A DNA stretch of 55,316 bases from an uncultured Woeseiaceae bacterium (GCA_905480255.1 CAJQPR010000040.1:1-55316), one strand, 5' to 3'. Counted from the stretch's first letter, positions 1-9,010 are shown. Made by a program: numbers and translations. Notes: generated by a model not told the origin, from the sequence alone.

Positions 1-6
1 CCTTTG

Positions 7-462
7 TCAATCAAGCGTAAATTCAATGGTTTCCCACCGGGACGTGTCTTCCAGACGAGCCTGTCGCTTTAGAGAATCGACCATTTCTCGATCATTCCAC
101 TCAATGTGCTCGTTCACCCGGTCGACCAGTTCCTGGGGAGATTCCGTAATGCCGCCGAACGGGCGAATTGCGATCATCGGCAACTCGTTGGCTTCTGCAA
201 CGTCCATCTGAAACCGGGCCAGGTCGGTTTGCTCAAGGTAGAAAAGAGACGGAATGATCACGGCTTCGCATTCCTTGATCTGGGCTATCAGCGTTTCCTT
301 GATCGCGTCCATCCCGCCTTTATCCGGCATTTCCTCCGGTTTGCTGACGTTCAGGTAAAAGAAATTTTCCATGCTTTCCAGGAATTCGAAAACACGAAGA
401 TAGTCGTCACTCTCTTGAAAATTGTGGGTTACAAAAACCCGGATTGGGTTGTCTTCAGACAC
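7..462 (-). CDS. TIR-like (MTH538/DUF1863-type) protein
   Basis: A 151-residue soluble protein with no signal peptide or membrane segment. The N-terminus begins with a beta strand ending in VFVTHN, followed by an acidic SDDYLRVFEFLES helix. A central VIIPSLFY strand and a late PMIAIRPFGG strand follow, and this order matches the MTH538 TIR-like family (DUF1863), the fold also used by Thoeris ThsB. Family members are Rossmann-like and several take part in nucleotide or immune signalling; the role of this one is unknown. It is divergent from the next gene with 53 bp between starts. No NADase or SLOG effector such as ThsA is beside it in the window, though the downstream side is cut off by the window edge. 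Family call fairly sure, function not assigned. Confidence 0.7.
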   Translation of the reverse strand: MSEDNPIRVFVTHNFQESDDYLRVFEFLESMENFFYLNVSKPEEMPDKGGMDAIKETLIAQIKECEAVIIPSLFYLEQTDLARFQMDVAEANELPMIAIRPFGGITESPQELVDRVNEHIEWNDREMVDSLKRQARLEDTSRWETIEFTLD

Positions 463-515
463 CGCTTTCTCCGTCTGCCATCCTGCGGGCCACTAGTGTA
501 TCGTAGCCTCCGATC

Positions 516-1250
516 ATGAGACTACTACTCTACAATATTCGTTATGGCGTCGGGGCCGGCGCGTCCATGCACATGCCGCTTCCAGGCGCTGGCTATATCC
601 TCGGAAACCAGAGCGTACTCCCCGATATCACCTCATTCATCAAGTCGACCGATCCTGACATCGTTGGCCTGATCGAGGTCGACTCGGGCTCGATTCGCAG
701 CCGTAAGATCAACCAGGCCGAGGCGATTGCCACAGAGCTTGGCATGAACTCTTCTTACGAAACCAAGTATGGCGCCAAGTCGATCAACCAGCTTTTGCCG
801 ATCATTCGAAAACAGGGCAATGCTTTCATGGCGGCACCCCGCGTACATGGCGAGACCTTCCACTACTTCGATACCGGCATCAAACGTTTGATCATCGAAC
901 TTGAAATGGACAATTTCGCGGTTTTTCTCGTCCACCTGTCGCTGAAGTACCGGCACCGCCATCTGCAGCTACGAAAACTGTACGACCTCATTGCCGAAAC
1001 AAAGAAACCGGTCATCGTTGCAGGCGATTTCAATACATTCTGGGGCGAGAACGAAATTTACCTCTTCATGCGGGCCGCAGGCCTGCAAAGCGCCAATGTG
1101 AAAAGCCTGCCTTCATACCCGAGCCGGTCGCCGCGCAAGGAGCTCGACTTTATTCTTTACCAGGATGGTATTCACGTGACACATTTTGAGATTCCGCAGG
1201 TTAGGCACTCGGACCACCTGCCATTGATCTGTGATTTTGAGGTTCCATGA
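516..1250 (+). CDS. Endonuclease/exonuclease/phosphatase-family protein
   Basis: A 244-residue protein with the four hallmark blocks of the EEP (DNase I-like) fold in order: LLYNIRYG near the start, GLIEVD at about residues 51-56 carrying the metal-binding Glu, AGDFNTFWG at about 168-176, and a terminal SDHLPLICDF block with the catalytic Asp-His. Members cleave phosphodiester or phosphomonoester bonds in DNA, RNA, lipids or small molecules, and the substrate here cannot be read from sequence. There is no signal peptide, so it should act in the cytoplasm. Its stop is 4 nt before the FadJ-like start, so the two are probably co-transcribed. Confidence 0.82.
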   Translation: MRLLLYNIRYGVGAGASMHMPLPGAGYILGNQSVLPDITSFIKSTDPDIVGLIEVDSGSIRSRKINQAEAIATELGMNSSYETKYGAKSINQLLPIIRKQGNAFMAAPRVHGETFHYFDTGIKRLIIELEMDNFAVFLVHLSLKYRHRHLQLRKLYDLIAETKKPVIVAGDFNTFWGENEIYLFMRAAGLQSANVKSLPSYPSRSPRKELDFILYQDGIHVTHFEIPQVRHSDHLPLICDFEVP

Positions 1251-1254
1251 CGCA

Positions 1255-3303
1255 ATGACGGAAGAATTACGGCACTGGCGAACGGACACGGATAGCGACG
1301 GTATTCTCTGGCTGTGCCTTGATAAGGTAGAAAGCAATGCCAACGTGCTATCCGAAACGGTTTTGCGAGAATTTGAATCGGTACTTGCGGGGCTTGAAGC
1401 CAACCCGCCGCGTGGCCTTGTCATCTACTCCGGCAAACCCAGCGGTTTTGTCATGGGAGCTGACATAAACGAATTCACTGCTATTGAGACGGCCGATCAG
1501 GGCTACGAGTTGATTCGTATCGGGCAGCAGCTTTTCGACCGCCTGGAAGCCCTGCGTTGCCCAACGGCCGCAGTGTTTAACGGATTTGCGCTGGGTGGCG
1601 GGCTCGAAATGGCGCTTGCCTGTACCTACCGCCTGGCGCTCGATAACAAAAAGCCGATCATCGGCCTTCCCGAGGTTCAGCTTGGTCTTCATCCTGGATT
1701 TGGTGGAACCGTTCGATCTGTGCGCATTGCCGGAGTGAGGGCGGCGATGCAGGTCATGCTGACCGGCAAACCGATAAGGGTGGACAAAGCGCTACAGCAG
1801 GGCTTCATTGATCGCATCGTATCGCCCGATAACTGGAAACAGGCGGCCCGGGAAATGCTGGCGTCTGGAAAGCCTCGCCAATCAGCGCCGTTCACAGACA
1901 AGGTGCTCAATTTACCGTTTGTGCGACCTTTCGTTGCTCGCAGTTTGCGTAAACAGGTTGCAGCAAAAGCTCGAAAGGAGCACTACCCGGCTCCGTACGC
2001 CATGATCGACCTCTGGTCGGATCATGGCGCGTCCGATTCCAGCTATGCCTATGAGGCACGCTCATTTGCCGCGCTCATGGTTGGCAGCACCTCGCGAAAC
2101 CTCGTCCGTGTATTCTTTTTGCAGAATCGTCTCAAGGGACAGGGAAACAAACCCGATGCAAAAATTGAACGGGTTCATGTTGTCGGCGCCGGCGTCATGG
2201 GTGGCGACATTGCAGCGTGGTGCGCATTGCGCGGATTGAAAGTTACTTTGCAGGACCGCGGTCAGGAATATATTAATCCGGCGATTCAGCGAGCAGCCAA
2301 ACTGTTTAGCAAGCGAATCAGAGACGCGAACGATCGGGCTGCGGCCAGTGATCGTATCGTGGCGGATGTCGAGGGCAAGGGGGTCGCAAACGCCGACCTG
2401 GTCATTGAGGCCATTTTCGAGAATGCCGAGGCCAAACAGGAACTCTACAAGAAGCTGCAGGCATCGATGAAGGACAGCGCAATCCTTGCCACTAATACGT
2501 CCAGCATAAAGCTTGAAGAGCTTCGTACTGTGCTCGACCGGCCGACGCGATTCATTGGTTTACATTTTTTCAACCCGGTTGCGCAGTTGCCACTGGTTGA
2601 GGTAATCCGTTGCGCAGACACCGATCAGACCGTGCTCGACCAGGCATTTTCACTGGTCAAAGCGATCGGCAAGTTCCCGCTCGAGTGCCAGAGCGCGCCC
2701 GGCTTTGTGGTCAACAGGGTTCTGGCGCCATACATGGCCGAAGCGATGTACCTTGCCGAAGAAGGTGTTCCCTGCGCCGCCATCGATCGCGCCGCCGAAG
2801 AATTTGGCATGCCCATGGGTCCGATCGAACTAATTGACAGTGTCGGCCTGGACGTTGCCATGCACGTCTCAAAGGTCCTCAGCGACGCATTTGAGCGTGA
2901 GGCACCAACGATATTGTCGGGCATGGTCGACGACAAGCAGCTGGGACGAAAGTCGGGGCAAGGCTTCTACCTGTGGCAGGACGGCAAGGCCGTCAAGCCT
3001 GTCGACTCGGCTGGCAATATTCCCGAGAACATTACCGATCGGCTCATTCTGCCAATGGTTAATGAGGCTGTGGCCTGCCTAACAGAAGGCGTTGTAAAAG
3101 ATGCCGATTTGCTGGATGCCGGCGTCATATTCGGTACCGGGTTCGCCCCGTTTCGCGGTGGCCCGTTGCAATATGCGCGGGATCGTGGCGTGAACGAAAT
3201 AACAAAAGCCCTCGAGCAGCTGGCTGCCGAATTTGGCGAGAAAGGCGGTGCCCGATTTAAATCTCACCAGGGATGGCAGCAATTACAGGAATCGGGCACT
3301 TAG
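1255..3303 (+). CDS. fadJ: FadJ/FadB-like enoyl-CoA hydratase/3-hydroxyacyl-CoA dehydrogenase
   Basis: A two-domain beta-oxidation enzyme of about 682 residues. The N-terminal crotonase half has the oxyanion region FNGFALGGGLEMALAC and a second catalytic Glu in LPEVQLGLHPGFGGT. A linker leads to an NAD-binding 3-hydroxyacyl-CoA dehydrogenase half with VVGAGVMGGDIAA, TNTSSIKLEEL and the catalytic-His block GLHFFNPV. Together they hydrate enoyl-CoA and oxidise the L-3-hydroxyacyl-CoA. ATG at 1255 is preferred over the GTG at 1231, which lies inside the upstream gene. There is no thiolase (FadA/FadI) next to it, so a partner must be elsewhere. The exact paralogue (FadJ versus a FadB variant) is uncertain. 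Confidence 0.88.
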   Translation: MTEELRHWRTDTDSDGILWLCLDKVESNANVLSETVLREFESVLAGLEANPPRGLVIYSGKPSGFVMGADINEFTAIETADQGYELIRIGQQLFDRLEALRCPTAAVFNGFALGGGLEMALACTYRLALDNKKPIIGLPEVQLGLHPGFGGTVRSVRIAGVRAAMQVMLTGKPIRVDKALQQGFIDRIVSPDNWKQAAREMLASGKPRQSAPFTDKVLNLPFVRPFVARSLRKQVAAKARKEHYPAPYAMIDLWSDHGASDSSYAYEARSFAALMVGSTSRNLVRVFFLQNRLKGQGNKPDAKIERVHVVGAGVMGGDIAAWCALRGLKVTLQDRGQEYINPAIQRAAKLFSKRIRDANDRAAASDRIVADVEGKGVANADLVIEAIFENAEAKQELYKKLQASMKDSAILATNTSSIKLEELRTVLDRPTRFIGLHFFNPVAQLPLVEVIRCADTDQTVLDQAFSLVKAIGKFPLECQSAPGFVVNRVLAPYMAEAMYLAEEGVPCAAIDRAAEEFGMPMGPIELIDSVGLDVAMHVSKVLSDAFEREAPTILSGMVDDKQLGRKSGQGFYLWQDGKAVKPVDSAGNIPENITDRLILPMVNEAVACLTEGVVKDADLLDAGVIFGTGFAPFRGGPLQYARDRGVNEITKALEQLAAEFGEKGGARFKSHQGWQQLQESGT

Positions 3304-3473
3304 TGACTTTCATATCGCTATCAGCTTGGTAAACTGTGCGCCGCTTCACGGTAGGACATAACGGCAGTTCCGAAAGTCGACAAATTCAAGTTAGAATAAG
3401 AGCTTATGCGCATTCGTGGGACCGTTTACCGGTTTCCCGCCAAGCGCCCTAAAGAGCGAAAACAGGATGAATC
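3304..3473. other. Intergenic gap before the CNB-rhodanese gene
   Basis: About 170 bp without a gene. No convincing terminator follows the fadJ-like gene. A TAGAAT hexamer at 3392-3397 resembles a -10 element for the downstream gene, but no matching -35 is visible. An AGGA lies just before the ATG at 3474. Confidence 0.4.
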
Positions 3474-4517
3474 ATGACGGGTGAGCAGCTGGATATCGAA
3501 CTGCTCAAGGGCTTTTCACCGCTTGACGGTCTGAAACGTGACAATCTCGCGGCACTTGCCAAAAAGGTGCGGATACGGGAATTGTCACCGGCACAGCTTC
3601 TGTTCAAGGAAGGTGACACGGAGAAACGCACGATCTATATCGTGTCAGGCGCACTGGAGCTGATCGACGGCGGAAAGATTGCCGAGGTAGTCGAGGGCGG
3701 CACAGAAAACGCGCGCAATCCCGTGTCACCAATGTTTCCCCGGCGCGTTACCGCTCGGGCGCATGACCGCGTGCAGTTCATCTCAATCGATAGCGACCTA
3801 TTGGATGTCATGCTGACCTGGGACCAGACCGGTTCTTACGAGGTCTCTGAACTCCAGGGTAAATCGGAAAATATTGGCGGCGACGACTGGATGACGATGT
3901 TGTTGCAGGCCAAGGCGTTTCACAAAATTCCACCGGCTAATATCCAGGCGATCTTCATGCGTATGCAGCAGATCAACTACAAGTCGGGCGATGTCGTTCT
4001 GAAACAAGGCTCGGAAGGCGATTACTTTTATGTGCTGACGCGCGGCAAGTGCCTTGTGACACGCGAAACGCCGTTAAACAAGGAAGGCATCAAGCTTGCA
4101 GAGCTGGATGTTGGTGACACCTTTGGCGAGGAAGCGTTGATATCCGACGCCAAACGTAACGCGACAGTGACGATGACGACTGACGGTGCGGTCATGCGGC
4201 TCGGTAAAGAGGATTTCAAGCGACTTCTGAATGAACCGATGCTCGATTGGGTCAGCTCGGAAGAAGCCGATCAGATTGTCCAGGGCGGTGGCCAGTGGCT
4301 CGACGTTCGACTGCCGAGCGAGTTCGAGAATCACCACAAAGATGGGGCGATCAACATCCCCCTCTATTTCATTCGGCTTAAGATCAATACGCTCGACAAG
4401 GACAAGAAGTACGTGGTTTGTTGCGATACCGGCCGGCGCAGTTCCGCCGGCGCGTATATTTTAAGTGAGCGGGGCTACCACGCTAATGTGCTTCGGGGTG
4501 GAATCAACTCTTCCTGA
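3474..4517 (+). CDS. Cyclic nucleotide-binding protein with C-terminal rhodanese domain
   Basis: A 347-residue soluble protein with three visible parts. The first is a CNB-like jelly roll at about residues 15-120 that lacks the usual FGE...R phosphate-binding cassette. The second CNB domain at about 140-250 keeps the cassette, with FGEEAL and KRNATV. The third is a rhodanese domain at about 258-347 with a LDVRLPSEF entry and an active-site loop CCDTGRRS. CNB domains sense cAMP or related nucleotides and rhodanese domains transfer or bind sulfane sulfur, so the protein may couple the two signals. There is no HTH, so it is not an obvious CRP-type regulator. Its target is unknown. Confidence 0.85.
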   Translation: MTGEQLDIELLKGFSPLDGLKRDNLAALAKKVRIRELSPAQLLFKEGDTEKRTIYIVSGALELIDGGKIAEVVEGGTENARNPVSPMFPRRVTARAHDRVQFISIDSDLLDVMLTWDQTGSYEVSELQGKSENIGGDDWMTMLLQAKAFHKIPPANIQAIFMRMQQINYKSGDVVLKQGSEGDYFYVLTRGKCLVTRETPLNKEGIKLAELDVGDTFGEEALISDAKRNATVTMTTDGAVMRLGKEDFKRLLNEPMLDWVSSEEADQIVQGGGQWLDVRLPSEFENHHKDGAINIPLYFIRLKINTLDKDKKYVVCCDTGRRSSAGAYILSERGYHANVLRGGINSS

Positions 4518-4617
4518 AAACGCAAACGATCGACCTGCATCGTATGAGTCGGATTGCCTCCCAATTTGCCTGAACGGGAATGAAATTCACTACAGGTGGG
4601 TGCAAATTGATCTTTAG

Positions 4618-4632
4618 TGCCAGAACCTGGCA
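4618..4632. repeat. Short perfect inverted repeat between convergent genes
   Basis: TGCCAG and CTGGCA form a perfect 6-bp stem with an AAC loop, between the ends of the CNB-rhodanese gene (plus) and pilZ (minus). No T tract follows on either strand, so it is at best a weak bidirectional terminator or RNA 3'-end hairpin. Nothing else is visible in the 135-bp gap. Confidence 0.4.
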
Positions 4633-4652
4633 ATGCGTTAAGCCTGGTGCGC

Positions 4653-4991
4653 CTACATAGTATGAGTAGGTTTATCGCCGCCTAACGCGCCCGCCAGGTA
4701 GTTCTCAATCTTCTTCTGCGTATTGCCCTGGTCCTGATCACTAAACTGAACGCCAATGCCCGCAGTACGTTTTCCCTGCGCACCTTTCGGGGTCATCCAG
4801 ATTACCGTGCCGGCGACGGGGATCTTCTCCTCCTCGCCCATCAGGTTCAGGAGCATGAAGACTTCATCGCCGAGCCGATATGAACTGTTCGTAGGGATGA
4901 AAAGCCCACCATTGATGACATAGGGCATGTACGCGAGGTACAAAGCGCTCTTGTCTTTGATGGTGAGTGTCAGAAGTCCAGGTTTGCTCAT
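4653..4991 (-). CDS. pilZ: PilZ domain protein
   Basis: A 112-residue single PilZ-fold protein. The body runs through GDEVFMLLNLMGEEEKIPVAGTV, a WMTPKG strand and GIGVQFSDQD near residue 85. It resembles the short type IV pilus PilZ of Pseudomonas and Xanthomonas, which lacks the RxxxR c-di-GMP motif and works through protein contacts with PilB and FimX. No RxxxR is seen here either. It is the last gene of the fab-mltG-tmk-holB run, 5 nt after holB, the same tmk-holB-pilZ arrangement found in many gammaproteobacteria. Confidence 0.87.
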   Translation of the reverse strand: MSKPGLLTLTIKDKSALYLAYMPYVINGGLFIPTNSSYRLGDEVFMLLNLMGEEEKIPVAGTVIWMTPKGAQGKRTAGIGVQFSDQDQGNTQKKIENYLAGALGGDKPTHTM

Positions 4992-4996
4992 TATTG

Positions 4997-5947
4997 TTAC
5001 TCGGTTCTCAGCAGGGTTTCCAGTCGTTCGGCCCAGTCAATCAAAAGGCATTCGAGGGTCAATTGAACGTTAAATGAACCCGCCGGCTGATTCCGTAATC
5101 TATTGATTATGTCTAGATAACAGAACATATTTCGCCTGTCTATGCGCTTCAGCACAGAATCACTGACCAGGGCAGAAGCCCCCGAAGAATTGCCAACTGT
5201 TGCGCGGGATATGCACGTTTGAACCTGTCTGCTCAGCCAGCCCAACACAAACTGAGGGTCATGTTTAGCCCACCTCGCGGCAACCTGAAGAGGAGCCGCG
5301 CCTCCGTCCGCCAGCGCTGTGAAATCCCTCGCCATTGCGTCGGTTTCATCAAGCCGTTCCAGGGCACGAATTGCCTCCAATGGCGCGAAACCCGCTTCCT
5401 GTAAAACTTTCGCCCAGCTGGCACCGGGTTGTAGTCCTTGTAGCCAGGCCAGTCCATCCTGTTCAGGCGGTGCAGAAATATTGATGCGCTGACAGCGGCT
5501 GAATATGGTCGCCGGGAGTTTGCCCGGTCGATCGACGACCAGGACCAGCAGAGTATCACCCGGAGGCTCTTCCAGGGTCTTTAGCAGGCTGTTTGCGGCG
5601 CTCGTCGTCATAGCGTCCGCCGGCTCAATGACCGCGACTTTGCCTCCACCCTCGTAGCTGGTGAGGCTAATTTCGGCTACCAAACCCCGAATCTGATCGA
5701 TGCCAATGGAATGCTTGTCTTCAGGAGGTTTGATCCAGCGGAGATCAGCGTGCTCCGGGATTGAAACCGGGTAGTCCGGCAACGCCTCGTTCCCGGCGAT
5801 GCCCAGCCGGTCTCGGGCAAACCAGGCTGCAGCGGCTCTCTTCCCGGTACCAACGGTACCGGTCAGCATGATCGCGTGCGGTGGGCGACCCTGTGAGCGG
5901 CTGGACTGCCAGGATTCCACTAAAGATTCTAACCAAGGTAATTGCAT
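4997..5947 (-). CDS. holB: DNA polymerase III delta-prime subunit
   Basis: A 316-residue AAA+ clamp-loader subunit. The modified P-loop GTVGTGKRAAA is near residues 30-40, the Walker B/sensor region reads SLLKTLEEPP at about residue 120, and the SRC motif is FSRCQRI. Delta-prime acts as the stator of the clamp loader that opens and loads the beta clamp at the replisome. The Cys-rich zinc module that E. coli HolB carries right after the P-loop helix is absent: the stretch from RDRLGI to EHADLRWI has no cysteine. Placement between tmk and pilZ supports the assignment. Confidence 0.9.
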   Translation of the reverse strand: MQLPWLESLVESWQSSRSQGRPPHAIMLTGTVGTGKRAAAAWFARDRLGIAGNEALPDYPVSIPEHADLRWIKPPEDKHSIGIDQIRGLVAEISLTSYEGGGKVAVIEPADAMTTSAANSLLKTLEEPPGDTLLVLVVDRPGKLPATIFSRCQRINISAPPEQDGLAWLQGLQPGASWAKVLQEAGFAPLEAIRALERLDETDAMARDFTALADGGAAPLQVAARWAKHDPQFVLGWLSRQVQTCISRATVGNSSGASALVSDSVLKRIDRRNMFCYLDIINRLRNQPAGSFNVQLTLECLLIDWAERLETLLRTE

Positions 5948-5974
5948 TATTAAACAGTTAGTTATTTTGCTTTA

Positions 5975-6610
5975 TTAATCTAAATTCTTACTAAATAGTG
6001 TCTCGAGCTCAGCTTCAATCGACACCTGGACATCGGCCAGCGGACGGCTTGCGTCAACCACTGCGAAGCGCTCCGGATGCATATCAGCCAGGGTCAGATA
6101 GCCAGCCCGTACACGCTGATAAAATGCCAGCTCTTCATTATCCATTCGGTCGCCCTCCCCGCGCGCTGCCGCACGCTCCATGCCAATTTCAGCCGGCGCG
6201 TCCAGGAGCAAAGTCATATCCGGTTCAACCCCTTCCTGGACCCATTCGGCCAATCGTTCGATGCGATCAAGGTCCAGCCCGCGACCGCTGCCCTGGTAAG
6301 CCCGACTGGCATCGGTAAACCGATCACACACTACCCATTTTCCCTGTTGCAGCGAAGGAATAATGGTATTCCTGAGATGAAGAGATCGTGATGCAAAAAA
6401 GAGCAGCAATTCAGCAATTGCCGGCAGATCCTCCTGATCGTGATCGAGCAGCAACTGGCGTATCTGTTCCGCCATCGGGGTGCCCCCGGGCTCGCGGGTC
6501 CGGACCACCTCAAAGCCGCGTTTTTCGATCAGTCCGGTCAAAAAATCGATGTTGGTCGACTTTCCGGTCCCTTCAATGCCCTCTACGGTTATGAATATTC
6601 CTCGCTTCAT
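5975..6610 (-). CDS. tmk: Thymidylate kinase
   Basis: A 211-residue P-loop kinase that phosphorylates dTMP to dTDP with ATP. Visible motifs are the P-loop EGIEGTGKST at residues 10-19, the TREPGGTPMAEQIR dTMP-binding block, and the DRFTDASRAYQGSGRGL motif near residue 100, followed by a lid region with ERAAARGEGDR. Length is normal for the family (about 205-215). It lies 8 nt downstream of mltG and 27 nt upstream of holB on the minus strand, the conserved gammaproteobacterial order. Confidence 0.95.
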   Translation of the reverse strand: MKRGIFITVEGIEGTGKSTNIDFLTGLIEKRGFEVVRTREPGGTPMAEQIRQLLLDHDQEDLPAIAELLLFFASRSLHLRNTIIPSLQQGKWVVCDRFTDASRAYQGSGRGLDLDRIERLAEWVQEGVEPDMTLLLDAPAEIGMERAAARGEGDRMDNEELAFYQRVRAGYLTLADMHPERFAVVDASRPLADVQVSIEAELETLFSKNLD

Positions 6611-6618
6611 GCCTGTCC

Positions 6619-7650
6619 TTATTCGGCCTGCCGTGCAGCACGTAGCCGCGCCAGGTATTGCCGAACAGCCTCATCATGCTGTTCTTTCGTATCCGAGAAT
6701 TTATGGCTGCCGTCGCCCAGGCCCGTCGCGACAAAGAACAGTTCACTTCCTGAAGCCGGGTTCAACGCAGCGTTAATTGCCGCTTTTCCTGACAGCGCGA
6801 TGGGTGTTGGCGGTAAGCCGCCTCTTGTGTAGGTGTTGTAGGGGGTATCAGTGCGAAGGTCACGGCGCGTGAGATTGCCGTTGAAATCGACGCCGATACC
6901 GTAAATTACCGTTGGGTCCGTCTGCAGACGCATCCCTTTCTGCAGTCGCCGCACGAAAACACCTGCAATTTGCGGGCGTTCAGACGCCAGTGCGGTTTCT
7001 TTTTCGATAATTGAGGCCAGCACCAGCGCTTCGTAAGGGCTGGTAAGCGGGAGATTGACGGCGCGCTTGCCCCACTCTTCTGTCAAAACCTCCTGCATCA
7101 GCTCGTATGCCTGCCGCAACAGGTCAACGTCACGTGTTCCTTTTGGAAAGCGATAGGTTTCTGGCAGGAACAAGCCTTCAGGGTGCGTGGCTTCGGCTGC
7201 GAATGAATCCAGCAAGGCTCGCCAGTCCTCATATTCCATGGTGTTTTCAACGATCGGATCAGCTGCGAGTGCAGCCAGTAACTCGCGGAAGGTCCAGCCT
7301 TCAACAATCGTAAACGAATATAGCTGGACGTTACCCGATACAAACTGGTCCAGCAGACCTTTTGGTGTACTCCCGTTGGCAATCAGGTATTCGCCGGCAT
7401 GAATCTTCCCTGCGTTCCCGGATAAACGTCCGTAGATCCGAAAAAAAGTCGGGTTGGAGATAATGCCGCGCTCGGCGAGCTCGTTGCTGACCTGGCTGAA
7501 TGCAGTGCCTGGGCTGATTTCCAGGTAGCTACCTTCCGATCCAACCTCGACTGGCGTTCCCAGGAACTGGTTGAATTGCCAAACGACCGCTGCCGCGGCG
7601 ATGCCAACGGCGAGCAGCAATGCCAGTAGAATTTTCAGGACGCGGGACAT
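6619..7650 (-). CDS. mltG: Endolytic murein transglycosylase MltG
   Basis: A 343-residue inner-membrane protein with one N-terminal membrane segment (ILLALLLAVGIAAAAVVW) and a periplasmic YceG domain. The catalytic Glu is in LASIIEKETAL, and the conserved QTDPTVIYG and YNTY blocks follow. MltG cuts nascent glycan strands and helps set their length. I place the start at the ATG complementary to 7648-7650, giving MSRVLKILL. A longer frame reading upstream runs into fabF and lacks family similarity. E. coli has pabC between fabF and mltG; it is missing here. Confidence 0.93.
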   Translation of the reverse strand: MSRVLKILLALLLAVGIAAAAVVWQFNQFLGTPVEVGSEGSYLEISPGTAFSQVSNELAERGIISNPTFFRIYGRLSGNAGKIHAGEYLIANGSTPKGLLDQFVSGNVQLYSFTIVEGWTFRELLAALAADPIVENTMEYEDWRALLDSFAAEATHPEGLFLPETYRFPKGTRDVDLLRQAYELMQEVLTEEWGKRAVNLPLTSPYEALVLASIIEKETALASERPQIAGVFVRRLQKGMRLQTDPTVIYGIGVDFNGNLTRRDLRTDTPYNTYTRGGLPPTPIALSGKAAINAALNPASGSELFFVATGLGDGSHKFSDTKEQHDEAVRQYLARLRAARQAE

Positions 7651-7678
7651 TCGCCAAGTATATGGCAGGAATCCGAAA

Positions 7679-8920
7679 TCAGTCGAATGCCTTGAAGACG
7701 AGGCTGGCGTTGGTTCCGCCGAAACCAAATGAATTGGAAATGGCTGTCTTCAGTTTCGCTTCGCGCGCAACATGCGGCACATAGTCCAGATCACAGTCAG
7801 GATCCGGGTTGTCGAGGTTTATGGTGGGTGGCAAAACCTGGTCACGAATAGCGAGAATCGAGAAGATCGCCTCAACTGCGCCTGCGGCACCGAGCAGGTG
7901 TCCGGTGCAGGACTTCGTCGAACTTACCGCAAGCGTTTGCGCTGATGCGCCGAAAGCACGTTTGATCGCCGACGTCTCGCCTTTGTCGCCAACAGGTGTG
8001 GATGTTCCGTGTGCATTCAGATAATCAATATCTGCGGGATCGATTCCGGCGTCGTTAATTGCTGCAGTCATGCACTTCCGTGCGCCCTCACCATCTTCAG
8101 GCGGAGACGTAATGTGATGTGCGTCGCCACTCATTCCGAATCCGATGAGCTCGGCATATATTTTGGCGCCCCGCGCTTTGGCATGCTCCAGCTCTTCGAT
8201 AATCAGGCATCCCGCACCGTTGCTAAGTACAAACCCGTCGCGATCGCGATCAAATGGTCTACTCGCTTTCTCAGGCTCATCATTTCGTGTGGTCATTGCC
8301 CGTGCCGAACAGAAACCTCCCAACGACAATGCCGTGGTCGCATACTCGGATCCACCCGCAAGCATGACATCTGCATCACCATGCATCACGCTGCGCGCGG
8401 CAATCCCAATGCTGTGCGTTGATGTTGCACAGGCCGTCACGATGGAAAGATTCGGACCGGTCATTCCGTACATGATGCTGACATTGCCAGACGTCATGTT
8501 GATGATGCTTCCGGGAATAAAAAACGGAGATACTTTGCGGGCGCCACCGGAGAGGTATTTGTTGTGATTGTCCTCGATAGTTGCAAGGCCACCAATGCCT
8601 GCCCCCATTGCCACCCCAATCCGATGACTGTTTTCTTCGGTGACTTCCAGGCCTGAGTCTCTTACAGCATCGACTGACGCTGCGATGCCGTAATGCATGA
8701 AAACATCCATGCGCCGGGCATCTCGTGGCGGAATGTAATCACCAATATTGAAATTACGGATTTCACCGGCGATGCGAGTTGCAAACTCGCTTGCCTCAAT
8801 TTCCTCAATTGGACCAATGCCGGAACGCCCTTCGCGAATATTACTCCAGGCTGTGTCGACGTCGTTGCCAACGGGAGAAATGATTCCCATGCCAGTTACT
8901 ACGACGCGTCGCATACTCAT
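7679..8920 (-). CDS. fabF: 3-oxoacyl-ACP synthase II (KAS II)
   Basis: A 413-residue thiolase-fold condensing enzyme that elongates acyl-ACP with malonyl-ACP. The nucleophile Cys is in VTACATSTHS at about residue 164, the two catalytic histidines are in NAHGTSTPVGD and TGHLLGAAGAVEA, and the glycine-rich SFGFGGTNAS motif is near the C-terminus. The first ATG follows GGATAAACCC at normal Shine-Dalgarno spacing; a second in-frame ATG lies two codons later. It follows acpP in the fabD-fabG-acpP-fabF cluster. Confidence 0.96.
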   Translation of the reverse strand: MSMRRVVVTGMGIISPVGNDVDTAWSNIREGRSGIGPIEEIEASEFATRIAGEIRNFNIGDYIPPRDARRMDVFMHYGIAASVDAVRDSGLEVTEENSHRIGVAMGAGIGGLATIEDNHNKYLSGGARKVSPFFIPGSIINMTSGNVSIMYGMTGPNLSIVTACATSTHSIGIAARSVMHGDADVMLAGGSEYATTALSLGGFCSARAMTTRNDEPEKASRPFDRDRDGFVLSNGAGCLIIEELEHAKARGAKIYAELIGFGMSGDAHHITSPPEDGEGARKCMTAAINDAGIDPADIDYLNAHGTSTPVGDKGETSAIKRAFGASAQTLAVSSTKSCTGHLLGAAGAVEAIFSILAIRDQVLPPTINLDNPDPDCDLDYVPHVAREAKLKTAISNSFGFGGTNASLVFKAFD

Positions 8921-9010
8921 GGGTTTATCCGTTTAGGTTCGGCAGAACTGCCAATTGTGATAGAAAATTCTGGATGCTGGCGCGGCGGTTGTCCACCGCG
9001 CCAGGCAAAA

